A DNA stretch of 64,000 nucleotides from Actinobacteria bacterium OV320 (GTDB lineage Bacteria > Actinomycetota > Actinomycetes > Streptomycetales > Streptomycetaceae), in NCBI GenBank assembly GCA_001298545.1, contig LJCX01000036.1, positions 1 to 64,000 of the forward strand, written 5' to 3'. Positions 1 to 9,196 of this stretch are shown here, piece after piece. Both the position numbers and the translations under genes were made by a program. The notes under the pieces were generated by a model, which did no database searches, had not been told where the DNA came from, and saw only the letters and a list, made by a program, of their open reading frames with translations. The stretch's first letter is position 1. Each line of letters starts with the position of its first letter.

Positions 1-337
1 GCGAGCGGGCGTCCTGGCACGCACGGATCGAGGGTGTCGCCACGGAGATCGGCAGCGAGCGGCAGTCGACGTCCGGGATGGAGACCTGGTTCAACCTGCC
101 CGGCACCACCGTGCAGGCCCCGCCCCGCTGGAAGATGGTGCTCACCACGTTCCTCGGCGCCTATCCGTTCACGTTGCTGATCCAGTGGCTGGTGACGCCC
201 CACACGGGCGCCTGGCCCCTACTGCTGCGGGCCGCCGTGTTCCCGGTTTCGTGCTGCTGCCGACGCTGACGTATCTGGTGATGCCGAGGCTGAGCCGCCT
301 GCTGCGGCGGTGGCTGTATCCTCCGCCGGACCGGTGA
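1..337 (+). pseudogene. ABM-like membrane protein, 3' part, frameshifted
   Basis: The reading frame enters from the left edge and ends too early at 269. A second frame from about 248 to the TGA at 335-337 continues the same protein. The joined C-terminus has a METWFNLPG-type segment and two hydrophobic stretches ending in an Arg-rich tail. This matches the C-terminal membrane part of Streptomyces proteins with an antibiotic-biosynthesis-monooxygenase (ABM) domain. The break is explained by one missing T in the short T run at 247-249. The 5' part lies outside the window. It is either a recent pseudogene or a sequencing error. Confidence 0.6.
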
Positions 338-476
338 TCAGGTGTTCCCCGGGCGATCACCGCCGTCACCGCCGGCGCCTGACACCGCCCTGGAGCCCAG
401 GCGTCGTCGAAGGCCGCGTCAACCGGATCAAGATGCTGGACCGCCCTCCGTTCGCACTACGTCCGGAGCGACGAGG

Positions 477-983
477 TCAGGCTTCGCCCGGGGGAGTGGT
501 GAGACTGTCTGCGCGGTCCGGCCACGAGGTGCCGAGATCGCGGCGCATGGCCACCTGTGCCTTCTCGGCCGCCGCGAGATACGCGTGAAGATGCCCACCG
601 AAGGCCGGGTCGCTTCTGGCGGAGCCTCTTGCGACCAGGTCGCGGAGGTCGCGGACCCTGTAGAAGGCCTGATTGACGGGTTCCATGACCTCCCATGGCG
701 CGACCAGGGCGAGCTCATAGCGCAGTGGATACAGGTTGCGGGACACGAACACCTCATGAGCTGCGGTCCGCATCTCCTCTGCGGGGCGTCCGTCGCGGGC
801 GAGCTCATCCAATCGCTGGTACACGTCTGACAGCGCTCCCATGAAGGCTGCATATGTCTGACGGCGCGTGTCGTGATTGAGGGCTGCACGGTCACGACGC
901 CAGCGAAGTCGATCAGCGAGAAGCGTGGATCCAACGCCGATACCGGCGCCGATCAGGGTGTTCACGGGGGCCAACCAGTCCAT
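477..983 (-). CDS. conserved hypothetical protein with N-terminal membrane anchor
   Basis: 168-residue protein starting at ATG 983. Residues 5-25 (PVNTLIGAGIGVGSTLLAD) form one hydrophobic segment, followed at once by a basic RLRWRRDR stretch. The rest is a soluble alpha-helical region with many charged residues. This is the layout of small single-pass Streptomyces proteins with a cytoplasmic helical domain. I recognise no catalytic motif. It stands alone, with no close same-strand neighbour. The function is unknown. Confidence 0.7.
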   Translation of the reverse strand: MDWLAPVNTLIGAGIGVGSTLLADRLRWRRDRAALNHDTRRQTYAAFMGALSDVYQRLDELARDGRPAEEMRTAAHEVFVSRNLYPLRYELALVAPWEVMEPVNQAFYRVRDLRDLVARGSARSDPAFGGHLHAYLAAAEKAQVAMRRDLGTSWPDRADSLTTPPGEA

Positions 984-1143
984 GGGCCGGACCCTACGGG
1001 GAGGCCGCTCGGTGGTGAAGACCGCCGGCTCAAGCGCTCATCAACAAGGGGAGCGCTCAGTCCCAAATGGCGGGCCGACTGGTGCTGCTGCCCTGCCATC
1101 TGGGACCTGCTTGACGGCGAACCTCGTCGTTCAGGCTTCCTTG

Positions 1144-1701
1144 TCAGCGAACCTGGTCGCTCTTCGGCCCGATGCCATTGATCCTGCTCGGAGTTCCGTC
1201 CGGAGCGAATGGGTGGTGGAAGGTGAACGCGTGCGGCGCGGAGCCGTGGTCGTGGAGGTGTTCCAGCCGGGAAACCCCGTCCTGCCAGATGGGTATCACG
1301 CCGTCAGAGACCCACCAGCACACGTAATTCGGGTGTCCTGTCCTCTCGAACCAGTCGTAACGCCTGTTCAGCGCCCCACGGTGCAGACCGGTGTACACGG
1401 CGTCGAAGGCCGGGCGCAGGTCGGTCCAGAGTGAGAGTGTCACGGCCAGGGCGGTGGTTTCCACCGTACGGCCCTTGCCGTACCAGGTCGGTACGACGAA
1501 CTCTCCCCATGCACCCCAGTCCGCTCCGAAGAGCATGCCCCGGTCGCCGTCTGCCGCTTCAGCACGCGCGAGGTATCCGGGGTGCTGGCTGATTTTTCGG
1601 TAGACGGCCTCACCAGTGTCGTAGAACTCGCGGGTGAGAGGTCCGGGATCGGCGAGAGGTGACTTCAGGACGCCGAATGTGTACAGAGCAAGATGAGGCA
1701 T
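1144..1701 (-). CDS. DUF3291 domain-containing protein
   Basis: 185-residue protein. The ATG at 1701 is preceded on its strand by GGGAGAG at good spacing. The N-terminus MPHLALYTFG and a Trp-rich core with a PTWYGKG segment and a WFERTGHP segment match the DUF3291 family, whose fold resembles dimeric alpha/beta-barrel monooxygenases. The DUF3291 core covers about residues 5-150. The substrate is unknown. It is monocistronic; the next gene on either side is on its own. Confidence 0.75.
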   Translation of the reverse strand: MPHLALYTFGVLKSPLADPGPLTREFYDTGEAVYRKISQHPGYLARAEAADGDRGMLFGADWGAWGEFVVPTWYGKGRTVETTALAVTLSLWTDLRPAFDAVYTGLHRGALNRRYDWFERTGHPNYVCWWVSDGVIPIWQDGVSRLEHLHDHGSAPHAFTFHHPFAPDGTPSRINGIGPKSDQVR

Positions 1702-2183
1702 GCGTCTCTCCCTGGTTGAGGCTGCCTGGGGTGGACCCGGTTCGGTGGCTTACGCATGGGGTCGAGGGTGCGTGGGGCATGACCGACTCGTCCCGTCGCG
1801 GGTGGCTCAGCCTGAAGGAACTCCTGCGCGACCGTGGGCCATCGCCGAAGACCAGGTGAAGGTAACTGCTTCTGCGGGCCATGTCGAAGTTGCGTTTTCC
1901 CTGTCCAAGTGGCCTCGTGTGCCGGTCATTGCGGGGGCTGGGGCTGGGGCGGTGACGGGCGGGGCGGGCTGCGGGGAACCAGTGATTGGCTTCGGCCGAT
2001 CGATTCGCCCTCCATGCCCGTCCGCAGCCCCTGTCCGACAGCCAGCAGCGTGAGCAACCCCGAAGGGACTACGGCGCCGACCACTCAGGGCCAGGCACAT
2101 GTGCCGCCCACCCCTGCTCATGTGCCGCGACGTCGCAGGAAAACGATTGACACTGCGGTGCTGTTCGTGAAGCATTCCAGCCC
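1702..2183 (+). other. intergenic, no gene recognised
   Basis: About 480 bases between the divergent DUF3291 and SDR genes. Overlapping open frames occur but show no family resemblance or good start signal. I see no convincing hairpin or operator. Confidence 0.5.
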
Positions 2184-2986
2184 GTGACGACGAGCACCGA
2201 TCACGACCAGTCCGCCCGCGGACGAGGCGCTCCGGCCGACCGCCCGCTCGCCCTGATTACCGGGGTGGGCCGCACCGTCGGTATCGGCGCGGGCATCGCC
2301 CGTCGGCTGGCCGCATCGGGCTGGGACATCGCCTTCACCTACTGGACCCCCTACGACGACCGTATGAGCTGGGGCAGCGAGCCCGGCGCGACCGAAGGGA
2401 TCAGCCAGTTTCTGGCCGAGCACGGTGCGTTCACCACCGCGATCGAGGCGGATCTCGCCGACCCGGATACCCCGGCACGCGTCTTCGACGAGTTGAACAG
2501 CGTATGGGCGGTGTCACCGCGCTGGTGATGAGTCACTGCGAGTCTGTCGACTCTGGGCTCCTTGACACCACCGTCGAGAGTTTCGACGGGCACTTCGCTG
2601 TCAATGCGCGCGCCACCTGGCTGCTCATTCGCGAGTTCGGACGCCGCTTCACCGGGGAACGGGGAACCGGCCGGATCGTCAGCCTCACCAGTGATCACAC
2701 CGTCGGCAACCTGCCCTACATGGCGAGCAAGGGAGCCATGGACCGCATCACGCCGGCCGCCGCCCACGAACTCGCCCACCTCGGCGTGACCGGCAACGCG
2801 ATCAATCCCGGCCCGGTCGACACCGGCTGGATGCCCGAGGAAGTCAGGGAGCACTGCGTCCGCAGCACCCCGCTCGGTCGGCTGGGCACTCCGCAGGACA
2901 CCGCGCACCTCGTGGACTTCCTGTGCTCCAAGGAGGGCGAGTGGATCAACGGGCAGCTGCTGATGAGCAACGGTGGTCTCGCGTAG
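2184..2986 (+). pseudogene. SDR-family oxidoreductase, frameshifted
   Basis: Two overlapping frames together encode one complete short-chain dehydrogenase. The first (GTG 2184 to 2528) has the Rossmann start LALITGVGRTVGIGAGIARR. The second (to 2986) has the N-A-R segment (NARATWLLI), the active-site Y-x3-K (YMASK), the NPGPVDTGW loop and the usual C-terminus with INGQLL. Duplicating the C at 2501 would join them in frame. Without that base the protein lacks a catalytic Tyr/Lys in its first product. It is either a recently broken gene or a one-base sequencing error. The native substrate is unknown. Confidence 0.75.
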
Positions 2987-3167
2987 GCGCCCAGAGTCCG
3001 ATTCTGAAGCGCCACCCTCGGTCACGCCCTTGCGGAGCAGTTCGAATCCCGCGCGGCCGAACATCTGGCGCTTCAGCAGAGGGCGTCGATGTCGGCCGGC
3101 GGGGACGCGAGGCCTACTGTGTAGGGCCTCATACGCCTCTTGTCCGATCAACGAGGAGCAGCAGACT

Positions 3168-4121
3168 GTGAAGGTCGAGATCGAACCGGTTCTGCGCGAC
3201 ACTGCGGCACAGTTAGGGGCCGGTGTCCCGTACGCGCTGAAGGTCGTGGCCGGTCGGTTGGCCGAGGATCCGGACCTGGGCGTGCCCTCAGGGCTGCCCG
3301 GTGTCCTCACCGTGACGGTCGATGGCGATCTTTTCGAGGACTGCCCCGACCTGTTCGTCGGGTACATACGCGAGCCGGACTGGATCCAGATCCGCTTCGT
3401 GAGACCGGTTTCCCCGGCCGAGCCAGCTAGCGAAGTTCCAGACCAGGAGCGGGAGCAGGACCGAGACCAGGAGCAGCGTGCCGACCCGGTCACCGCTGCG
3501 GTCACCGTACGCGAGGTCGCCGATGCCTGGCATCGCATCACCCGCTGGCTCCGGAACAACGCCCCCGACTCGTACGCCGCGCTCCGTGACGGCGCCAGTG
3601 CCGCCGCCCTAGCCGCTCTGGAAGTGGAACTGGGAATCCCGATACCCGTCGAACTGCGCGCCCTGTGGATGTTGACCGCAGGTGACGACGGGGTCGATGG
3701 CTGGGGATGCCTTCCGGGGAACATGGCTCTGATGCCCCTGGACGCAGTGGCCGCCCGCTATCGGCTGAAGACGGACGCCCAGGCCCACCAGGGCACCCTC
3801 AAGGGCAATCGCCCCGAAGAGGAGCAGATCATCGTGTGGAAGGCGACCCGGATTCCGCTGGTTGCCCTGAGCCCGGCCGACAGCACCATGGGGCTGTATC
3901 TGGACGCCGCGTCCGGCTACCTGGGTTCATGGTCTCGCTACAACGAACCTGCCGACGAAGTACTCGACACGCTGGTCACTTACCTGGAAGAGGCCGCCGA
4001 CATGCTGGAGGCCCCCGCCCTGGCCACGCGCGACAAGCCTGGCTTGATCGGCGGGACGCTGGTGTGGCTCAGCAGTATCGACGCTGCTCGGGAAGATCGG
4101 TGGCAGCCGGTGACCGGCTGA
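3168..4121 (+). CDS. SMI1/KNR4 family protein
   Basis: 317-residue protein using GTG 3168, chosen because GAGGAG lies about ten bases upstream; the open frame itself extends further 5'. Residues 1-85 are an uncharacterised N-terminal part, followed by an acidic/Glu-Arg spacer around 90-105. The C-terminal half (about 115-290) has the SMI1/KNR4 pattern: a start helix, LEVELGIPIPVELRALWML, a glycine-rich WGCLPG segment and GLYLDAASG. SMI1/KNR4 (SUKH) proteins often serve as immunity or regulatory partners. No toxin gene is adjacent, so the role here is open. Confidence 0.7.
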   Translation: MKVEIEPVLRDTAAQLGAGVPYALKVVAGRLAEDPDLGVPSGLPGVLTVTVDGDLFEDCPDLFVGYIREPDWIQIRFVRPVSPAEPASEVPDQEREQDRDQEQRADPVTAAVTVREVADAWHRITRWLRNNAPDSYAALRDGASAAALAALEVELGIPIPVELRALWMLTAGDDGVDGWGCLPGNMALMPLDAVAARYRLKTDAQAHQGTLKGNRPEEEQIIVWKATRIPLVALSPADSTMGLYLDAASGYLGSWSRYNEPADEVLDTLVTYLEEAADMLEAPALATRDKPGLIGGTLVWLSSIDAAREDRWQPVTG

Positions 4122-4347
4122 CCCACCCTGAGAGGCTCCGGCTCCGTACGTCAGCGGGCGAGCTGAGCGAGGTAGCCGTGCCACCTCGGCTCATCAGTCC
4201 ACCCCGGCAGCAGCGCGGCCGGACACCGGGCTGCCCGGATCCCGTGTCGTACGGTCTGATGTCGCGGCCGCCCCCCGTCCGCAACGGATCTCACCGAACC
4301 CGGGGGTGCCGCCGGTACGGCCGAGACATCTGAACCACTACCTGGAA

Positions 4348-5466
4348 TCAGGCCGCGACGAGCTCCTGCTCGCGGTCCGGCGTCTTGACCTTGGGCTTCT
4401 TGTTCGGCAGCGAGAGCCGGAAGACCTTGTGCCACGCGGAGAACACCTGCTTGGGCAGCGGCCCGGTGACGTACTCCAGCTCGTACTTTTCGAACAGCGC
4501 GCGCACCTTCACCGCGACCTCGGCGTACCGGTTGCTCGGCAGGTCCGGGAACAGGTGGTGCTCGATCTGGTGCGAGAGGTTGCCGGTCATGAAGTGCATG
4601 GCCTTGCTGCCGCTGATGTTCGCCGAGCCCATCATCTGGCGCAGGTACCATTGGCCGCGCGTCTCGCCCCTGATCGACCGGCGCTCGAAGACCTGCACGC
4701 CCTCGGGGAAGTGGCCGCACATGATCACCGAGTGGGTCCAGATGTTGCGGACCAGGTTGGCGGTGAAGGTGGCGGCGAGCGTGGGGAGGAACGACGGGCC
4801 CGACAGCAGCGGGTGGATCACGTAGTCCTTGAGCACCTGCTTGCGGATCTTGCGGCCCACGGCCCTGGCCCGCGCGCGGAACTCCGGGTTCTTGCGGCGG
4901 CGCTTGTTCAGGTTCTTGCCGAGCTCCAGGTCGTACGCGGCGATGCCGTACTCGAAGAAGCAGGCGTTGAGGAAGTTCCACAGCGGCTGGCCGAGGTGGA
5001 ACGGGTGCCACCTCTGGTCCTCGTCGACGCGCATGATGCCGTAGCCGAGGTCGTTGTCCTTGCCGATCACGTTGGTGTACGTGTGGTGCAGCTCGTTGTG
5101 CGAGTGCTTCCACTGCTCGGACGGCGAGACGTGATCCCACTCCCAGGTGGTGGAGTGAATCTTCGGGTCTCGCATCCAGTCCCACTGGCCGTGCAGGATG
5201 TTGTGGCCGATCTCCATGTTGTCCATGATCTTCGCCACGGACAGACCGGCGGTGCCGAGCAGCCACGCGGGCGGGAAGATCGAGAACAGCAGCACGCCCC
5301 TGCTGGCCAGCTCGAGCTTGCGCTGCGCCGAGATGACCTTGCGGATGTAGGCGGCGTCCTTCTCGCCGCGGCCGGCGATCACCTCGTCGCGGATCGCGTC
5401 CAGCTCGCGGCCAAGCTCCTCGATCTGCTCCGCGGTCAGGTGGGCGGTGGGGTCGATGGCGGTCAA
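4348..5466 (-). CDS. acyl-CoA/fatty acid desaturase
   Basis: 372-residue integral-membrane desaturase. The three histidine clusters of the family are present: HNILH (residues 88-92), HNELHH (123-128) and HQIEHH near the C-terminus, which bind the di-iron centre. The start is TTG 5466, because GGTAGGAG sits just upstream and overlaps the stop of the preceding reductase. Only 7 bases separate the genes, so translation is probably coupled. The protein introduces a double bond into acyl chains using electrons from the upstream reductase, like the mycobacterial DesA3/Rv3230c pair. The acyl substrate and regiochemistry cannot be read from the sequence. Confidence 0.88.
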   Translation of the reverse strand: MTAIDPTAHLTAEQIEELGRELDAIRDEVIAGRGEKDAAYIRKVISAQRKLELASRGVLLFSIFPPAWLLGTAGLSVAKIMDNMEIGHNILHGQWDWMRDPKIHSTTWEWDHVSPSEQWKHSHNELHHTYTNVIGKDNDLGYGIMRVDEDQRWHPFHLGQPLWNFLNACFFEYGIAAYDLELGKNLNKRRRKNPEFRARARAVGRKIRKQVLKDYVIHPLLSGPSFLPTLAATFTANLVRNIWTHSVIMCGHFPEGVQVFERRSIRGETRGQWYLRQMMGSANISGSKAMHFMTGNLSHQIEHHLFPDLPSNRYAEVAVKVRALFEKYELEYVTGPLPKQVFSAWHKVFRLSLPNKKPKVKTPDREQELVAA

Positions 5467-5473
5467 GGTGCTC

Positions 5474-6529
5474 CTACCGTTCGATGTCGCAAGGGCCCGC
5501 AGCGGCGGACACGCAGGTCTGGATGAGGACGCCCGGCTCGGCCTCGGTGATCTCGCCGGTGCGCAGGTCGCGGACGGCGCCCGCCTTGAGCGGCGTGATG
5601 CAGCCGAAGCAGATGCCCATGCGGCACCCGGAGGGCATGAGCACGCCGGCCTCCTCGCCGACGTCCAGCAGCGGCGTGGCGCCGTCCGCGTCGACGGTCT
5701 TGCCGGTGGCACTGAACGTGACCTCGCCGCCGTCGCCGGCGACGACGATGCTGGGGCGGAAGCGTTCGGTGTGCAGGCGCTCTTGTACGCCGTGCTCGGT
5801 CCAGTGCTCTTCGGCGGCGTCGAGCAGGCCCGCGGGCCCGCAAGCCCAGGTCTCGCGCTCGGCCCAGTCGGGCACGAGTTCGTCGAGACGGGCGATGTCG
5901 AGCATGCCGTCCGTGTCGGTGTGCACCTCGGTGAGCCGCAGCTTCTTGCCCGCGACCAGGTCATGCAGTTCGTTGCGGAAGATCACGTCCTGCGGCTGTG
6001 GCGCGCAGTGGACCATGACGACGTCGTCGAACTCGGTGTCGCGCAGCATGCCCATCACGGGCGTGATGCCGCTGCCGGCCGTCAGGTAGAGCACCTTGGC
6101 GGGCCTGGCCTGCGGCAGCACGAAGTCACCGGTCGGCTGGTCGAGCTGGATCAGCGTGCCCGGTTCGGCCCTGCGGACCAAGTGGTTGCTGACCTTGCCG
6201 TCCGGGATCGCCTTCACGGTGATCGTGACGCGGCCGTCCCGGCGGTTTGTCGGCGAGGTGATGGAGTAGGCACGCCACAGGCGCACCCCGTCGACGTCGA
6301 CCCCGATCCGCACGTACTGACCGGCTGTGTGGCCGCGCCAGCCCCGTCCCGGCCTGATCACGACGGTCGCGGCGTCCCCCGTCTCGGGGTGCACGGCCTC
6401 GATGCGCCCACGCAGGTCAGCGCCCGCACGCAGCGGGCTGACCAGGTCGAGGTAGTCCGACGGCAGCAGCGGCGTCGTGACCATCTCCAGCAGTTTCCAG
6501 GCCCTGCTGCGGAGGGCTGTACTCGTCAT
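5474..6529 (-). CDS. ferredoxin reductase with C-terminal [2Fe-2S] domain
   Basis: 351-residue electron-transfer protein, ATG 6529. Domains in order: an FAD-binding barrel with WRAYSITSP (flavin motif), an NAD(P)-binding domain with YLTAGSGITP and WACGPAG, and a C-terminal plant-type ferredoxin domain with C-x4-C-x2-C (CRMGICFGC) and a fourth Cys in LIQTC. This fused layout is that of Rv3230c-type reductases. It is the first gene of a two-gene operon with the desaturase and feeds it electrons from NAD(P)H. The promoter must lie in the 87-base gap shared with the divergent PucR-type gene. Confidence 0.88.
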   Translation of the reverse strand: MTSTALRSRAWKLLEMVTTPLLPSDYLDLVSPLRAGADLRGRIEAVHPETGDAATVVIRPGRGWRGHTAGQYVRIGVDVDGVRLWRAYSITSPTNRRDGRVTITVKAIPDGKVSNHLVRRAEPGTLIQLDQPTGDFVLPQARPAKVLYLTAGSGITPVMGMLRDTEFDDVVMVHCAPQPQDVIFRNELHDLVAGKKLRLTEVHTDTDGMLDIARLDELVPDWAERETWACGPAGLLDAAEEHWTEHGVQERLHTERFRPSIVVAGDGGEVTFSATGKTVDADGATPLLDVGEEAGVLMPSGCRMGICFGCITPLKAGAVRDLRTGEITEAEPGVLIQTCVSAAAGPCDIER

Positions 6530-6560
6530 GACCCCAGCTTGCTGCGCCACAAGGCGTAAA

Positions 6561-6576
6561 GTCCTGACCGCAGGAC
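6561..6576. promoter_or_regulatory. palindromic candidate operator between divergent genes
   Basis: GTCCTG-ACCG-CAGGAC is a perfect 6-4-6 inverted repeat, flanked on both sides by GTAAA. It lies in the short gap between the reductase/desaturase operon and the PucR-type regulator. That is where a regulator controlling both directions would bind. The binding protein is inferred. Confidence 0.5.
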
Positions 6577-6616
6577 GTAAATCTGGTCGACTGAATTGTT
6601 CGCAGGGAATAGAAAA

Positions 6617-7756
6617 GTGAGCCATGCAATCCGGAGGGCCAGCGAACTGGCCCTGGATGAGACGACGGTCACCGCACTTCGGGCCGAGCTGAAGACCACC
6701 GCCGACGAGGTCGTCCAGGCGATCATCGACGAGGTCCCTCCCTACGCCAACGCCCTCTCGGGCCACATGGGCGCCACCATCCGCCGAGCCGTCCGCACCG
6801 CCCTGGGGCACTACCTGGACCTCGCGAGCGGGAACGCCACAGGCGGCGACGCCGGTGACGCGGCCTACGAGCTGGGCCGCGGCGAGGTGCGCGACGGCCG
6901 TTCGATGGACGCCCTGCTCAGCGCCTACCGCGTCGGCGCCCGCGTGGCCTGGCGATGCCTGGCCGCGGGTGCCGTACCCGCAGGTCTGCCCGCCGCCGAG
7001 GTCGCCAAGTTCGCCGAGCTGACCTTCGCCTACATCGACGAGCTCTCCGCAGCGAGCGCCGCGGGCCACGCCGACGAACTGGCCGCCCGGGGCAGGGACC
7101 ACGAGCGCCACCTGGAACACCTGGCCCGCGACCTCCTCGCCGGCGCGAGCCCGGACGTGCTGCTGGCCTCTGCTCAACGGGCCGGGTGGCAGCCTCCGGT
7201 TTCACTGACCGCGGTCCTGCTGCCCGCCGCCCAGGCCCGGCCTGCCTACCGCGCGCTCGAACCGAGCACCCTCGTCCTGGACGATCTGCCGGACGCCACC
7301 GGTGTGCTGTTCGTCCCCGATGCCGACCGATCACATCTCTTGCGGCAGCTGACCGACCGCACCGCCGTGGTCGGCCCGGCCCGGCCATGGACTCGTGCGT
7401 CCGCCTCGTACGCACGCGCCGCACGCGCGCGCTCCCTCTCCGCTGAGATGCGCGACACCGAGGACCACCTGCCCGAGCTGGTGCTGAGCGCCGACATGGA
7501 CGCGTTCGCGGACCTGCGTGCCCGAGCCCTCGCACCGTTGCGGACCTTGCCTGACGCGACCGCACGGCGGCTGGAGGAGACGTTGCGGGCGTGGCTGCTG
7601 CATCAGGGCAGGCGGGACGAGGTGGCGGCGGCGTTGTTCGTCCATCCCCAGACGGTCCGGTACCGGATGTCGCAGCTGCGGGAGCTGTTTCCGGATCTCG
7701 CATCGCCACACCGGGTCCTTGAACTGACGCTGGCGGTCGGTCTTCGGGTCAGCTGA
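6617..7756 (+). CDS. PucR/CdaR-type transcriptional regulator
   Basis: 379-residue protein. GTG 6617 is preferred over the earlier TTG at 6596 because AGGGA lies 8 bases upstream. The C-terminus (about 315-370) is the PucR helix-turn-helix (HTH_30): LEETLRAWLLHQGRRDEVAA followed by LFVHPQTVRYRMSQLRELF. The N-terminal 300 residues are the usual all-helical sensory region of this group. It is divergent from the desaturase operon. In actinobacteria such regulators commonly sit beside desaturase/reductase pairs, so control of that operon and of itself is likely. The ligand is unknown. Confidence 0.82.
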   Translation: MSHAIRRASELALDETTVTALRAELKTTADEVVQAIIDEVPPYANALSGHMGATIRRAVRTALGHYLDLASGNATGGDAGDAAYELGRGEVRDGRSMDALLSAYRVGARVAWRCLAAGAVPAGLPAAEVAKFAELTFAYIDELSAASAAGHADELAARGRDHERHLEHLARDLLAGASPDVLLASAQRAGWQPPVSLTAVLLPAAQARPAYRALEPSTLVLDDLPDATGVLFVPDADRSHLLRQLTDRTAVVGPARPWTRASASYARAARARSLSAEMRDTEDHLPELVLSADMDAFADLRARALAPLRTLPDATARRLEETLRAWLLHQGRRDEVAAALFVHPQTVRYRMSQLRELFPDLASPHRVLELTLAVGLRVS

Positions 7757-7865
7757 CGCGTACTTCGCCTTCCGGCAGGTCAACCGGACGACCGACCGGG
7801 CCGGCCTGGCACACCGCGCGAGGGATGATGGGGATGGAATGACGAATGTGAGATCAGGAGCTTCC

Positions 7866-8204
7866 ATGACGAAGCGGGTTCACCGACCCCGTGAGGACGC
7901 GGAGTTCAATTTCATCCTCGGGATGAGCGGAGTTCCGGTCCTCGCCTACTTCACCGGGACATGGCCCAAGGCGATCGAGCCCTGCCGGGTGATGGACCTC
8001 GTCATGGGTGGCATCGCCGACGACTACACGGGCCGCCTGACGGCCGTCCGCGCCGACATCACGCGTTGTCCGGCTGCGACCGAGCGATACGGGATCACCG
8101 GAGCCCCGTCCTACGTCCTGCTGATTGAGGGAGAGGCGGTGGCGCACGGCACGGGGCCCATGACCATCGCCGAGGTACGGAAGTTCCTCGACGGCCACCT
8201 CTGA
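7866..8204 (+). CDS. thioredoxin-fold protein lacking the CxxC motif
   Basis: 112-residue protein. ATG 7866 is chosen for the AGGAG five bases upstream; an earlier in-frame ATG at 7839 is possible. The fold pattern is thioredoxin-like: VPVLAYF strand, active-site region, VRADI strand, then GITGAPSYVLL containing the cis-Pro loop. Where WCGPC is expected the sequence reads TGTWPKAIEPC, leaving one Cys (C40) of the pair. A second Cys in ITRCPA is not positioned to replace it. Classical disulfide exchange is therefore unlikely. It may be a chaperone-like or single-Cys redox protein. It converges on the ECF41 gene with a 26-base gap. Confidence 0.7.
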   Translation: MTKRVHRPREDAEFNFILGMSGVPVLAYFTGTWPKAIEPCRVMDLVMGGIADDYTGRLTAVRADITRCPAATERYGITGAPSYVLLIEGEAVAHGTGPMTIAEVRKFLDGHL

Positions 8205-8230
8205 GCGGCCGGACCAGGGGACCGAATGCT

Positions 8231-9124
8231 TCAGGGCAGCGCCAAGCTGTTGTCGGGGGTCAGGCCGCTGAGCTTTTCGGGGTTGACCTGGAAGCGCAGG
8301 TACTGGATGCGGCCGTCGACGAGGTCGAACGAGAAGGCGCCGACCGTGTGTCCGTCGATGGTCGCCAGGACACCGAGCTCGCCGTTGATGACGGCCGGCT
8401 CCATCGTCAGGGCGGCCAGTGCGGGCTTGGCCAGGAAACCCACGATCCAGCGCGCGACGTGGTCGGTGCCGTGAAGAGGGCGGCGGGCGGCGGTCACCTT
8501 GCCGCCGCCGTCGGACCAAGCGGTGACGTCGGGGGCGAGCAGCTCCATGACGGCGTTCAGGTCGCCGCCCGCGCAGGCCCGCAGGAAGTGGGCGGTGATC
8601 TGCCGGCGCCGGGTCTCGTCGGCGTCGAAGCGGGGGCGGCGCGCCTGGACGTGCGCGCGTGCGCGGTGGGCGATCTGGCGGACCGTCGGCTCGGGACGTT
8701 CGAGGGTCTCGGCGATCTCGGCGTGCGAGTAGCCGAAGACCTCGCGAAGCAGGAAGACGGCGCGTTCGACGGGACTGAGGGTTTCCAGGACGACCAGCAT
8801 CGCCGTGGAGACGCTGTCGGCCAGTTCGGTCTCCGCGGCGATGTCGGGAGACGTCAGCAGGGGCTCGGGCAGCCACGGTCCGACGTAGGTTTCGCGGGTT
8901 GCCTGTGCGGAGGTGAGGCGGTTCAACGAGAGGTTGGTGACCGTGCGCACCAGATAGGCCTTGGGGTGGCGGATGGCGTCGTGATCCGTGGTGTTCCAGC
9001 TCAGCCAGGTGTCCTGGAGGACGTCCTCGGCGTCGGTGACGCTGCCCAGCATGCGGTAGGCGGTGGCGAACAGGAGCCTGCGGTGTTCGATGTACGGGTC
9101 CTGCTCGTCCTTGGCGTCGACCAT
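8231..9124 (-). CDS. ECF41-type RNA polymerase sigma factor (SigJ-like)
   Basis: 297-residue sigma-70 family protein, ATG 9124. Sigma-2 covers about 10-80 (YRMLGSVTDAEDVLQDTWL) and sigma-4 about 110-165 (LSPVERAVFLLREVFGYSHAEIAETL). A SnoaL-like C-terminal domain runs from about 175 to 297. The ECF41 signature motifs are present: WLPEP in the linker, DGGGK in the extension and NPEKL near the end. In this group the fused domain replaces an anti-sigma factor. The oxidoreductase gene 72 bases upstream on the same strand fits the known ECF41 neighbourhood of oxidoreductase, decarboxylase or epimerase genes. Confidence 0.9.
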   Translation of the reverse strand: MVDAKDEQDPYIEHRRLLFATAYRMLGSVTDAEDVLQDTWLSWNTTDHDAIRHPKAYLVRTVTNLSLNRLTSAQATRETYVGPWLPEPLLTSPDIAAETELADSVSTAMLVVLETLSPVERAVFLLREVFGYSHAEIAETLERPEPTVRQIAHRARAHVQARRPRFDADETRRRQITAHFLRACAGGDLNAVMELLAPDVTAWSDGGGKVTAARRPLHGTDHVARWIVGFLAKPALAALTMEPAVINGELGVLATIDGHTVGAFSFDLVDGRIQYLRFQVNPEKLSGLTPDNSLALP

Positions 9125-9196
9125 CGGCTCATGCTGCCAGCGCCGTTACCAGGGCGGCAAGGCCCGAGATCACGGCGCCGGCAGCCGATGCGCCCG

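Noticed and set aside
5447..6559. Plus-strand 370-codon frame opposite the reductase
   Set aside because: Antisense shadow of a gene with all reductase motifs on the minus strand.
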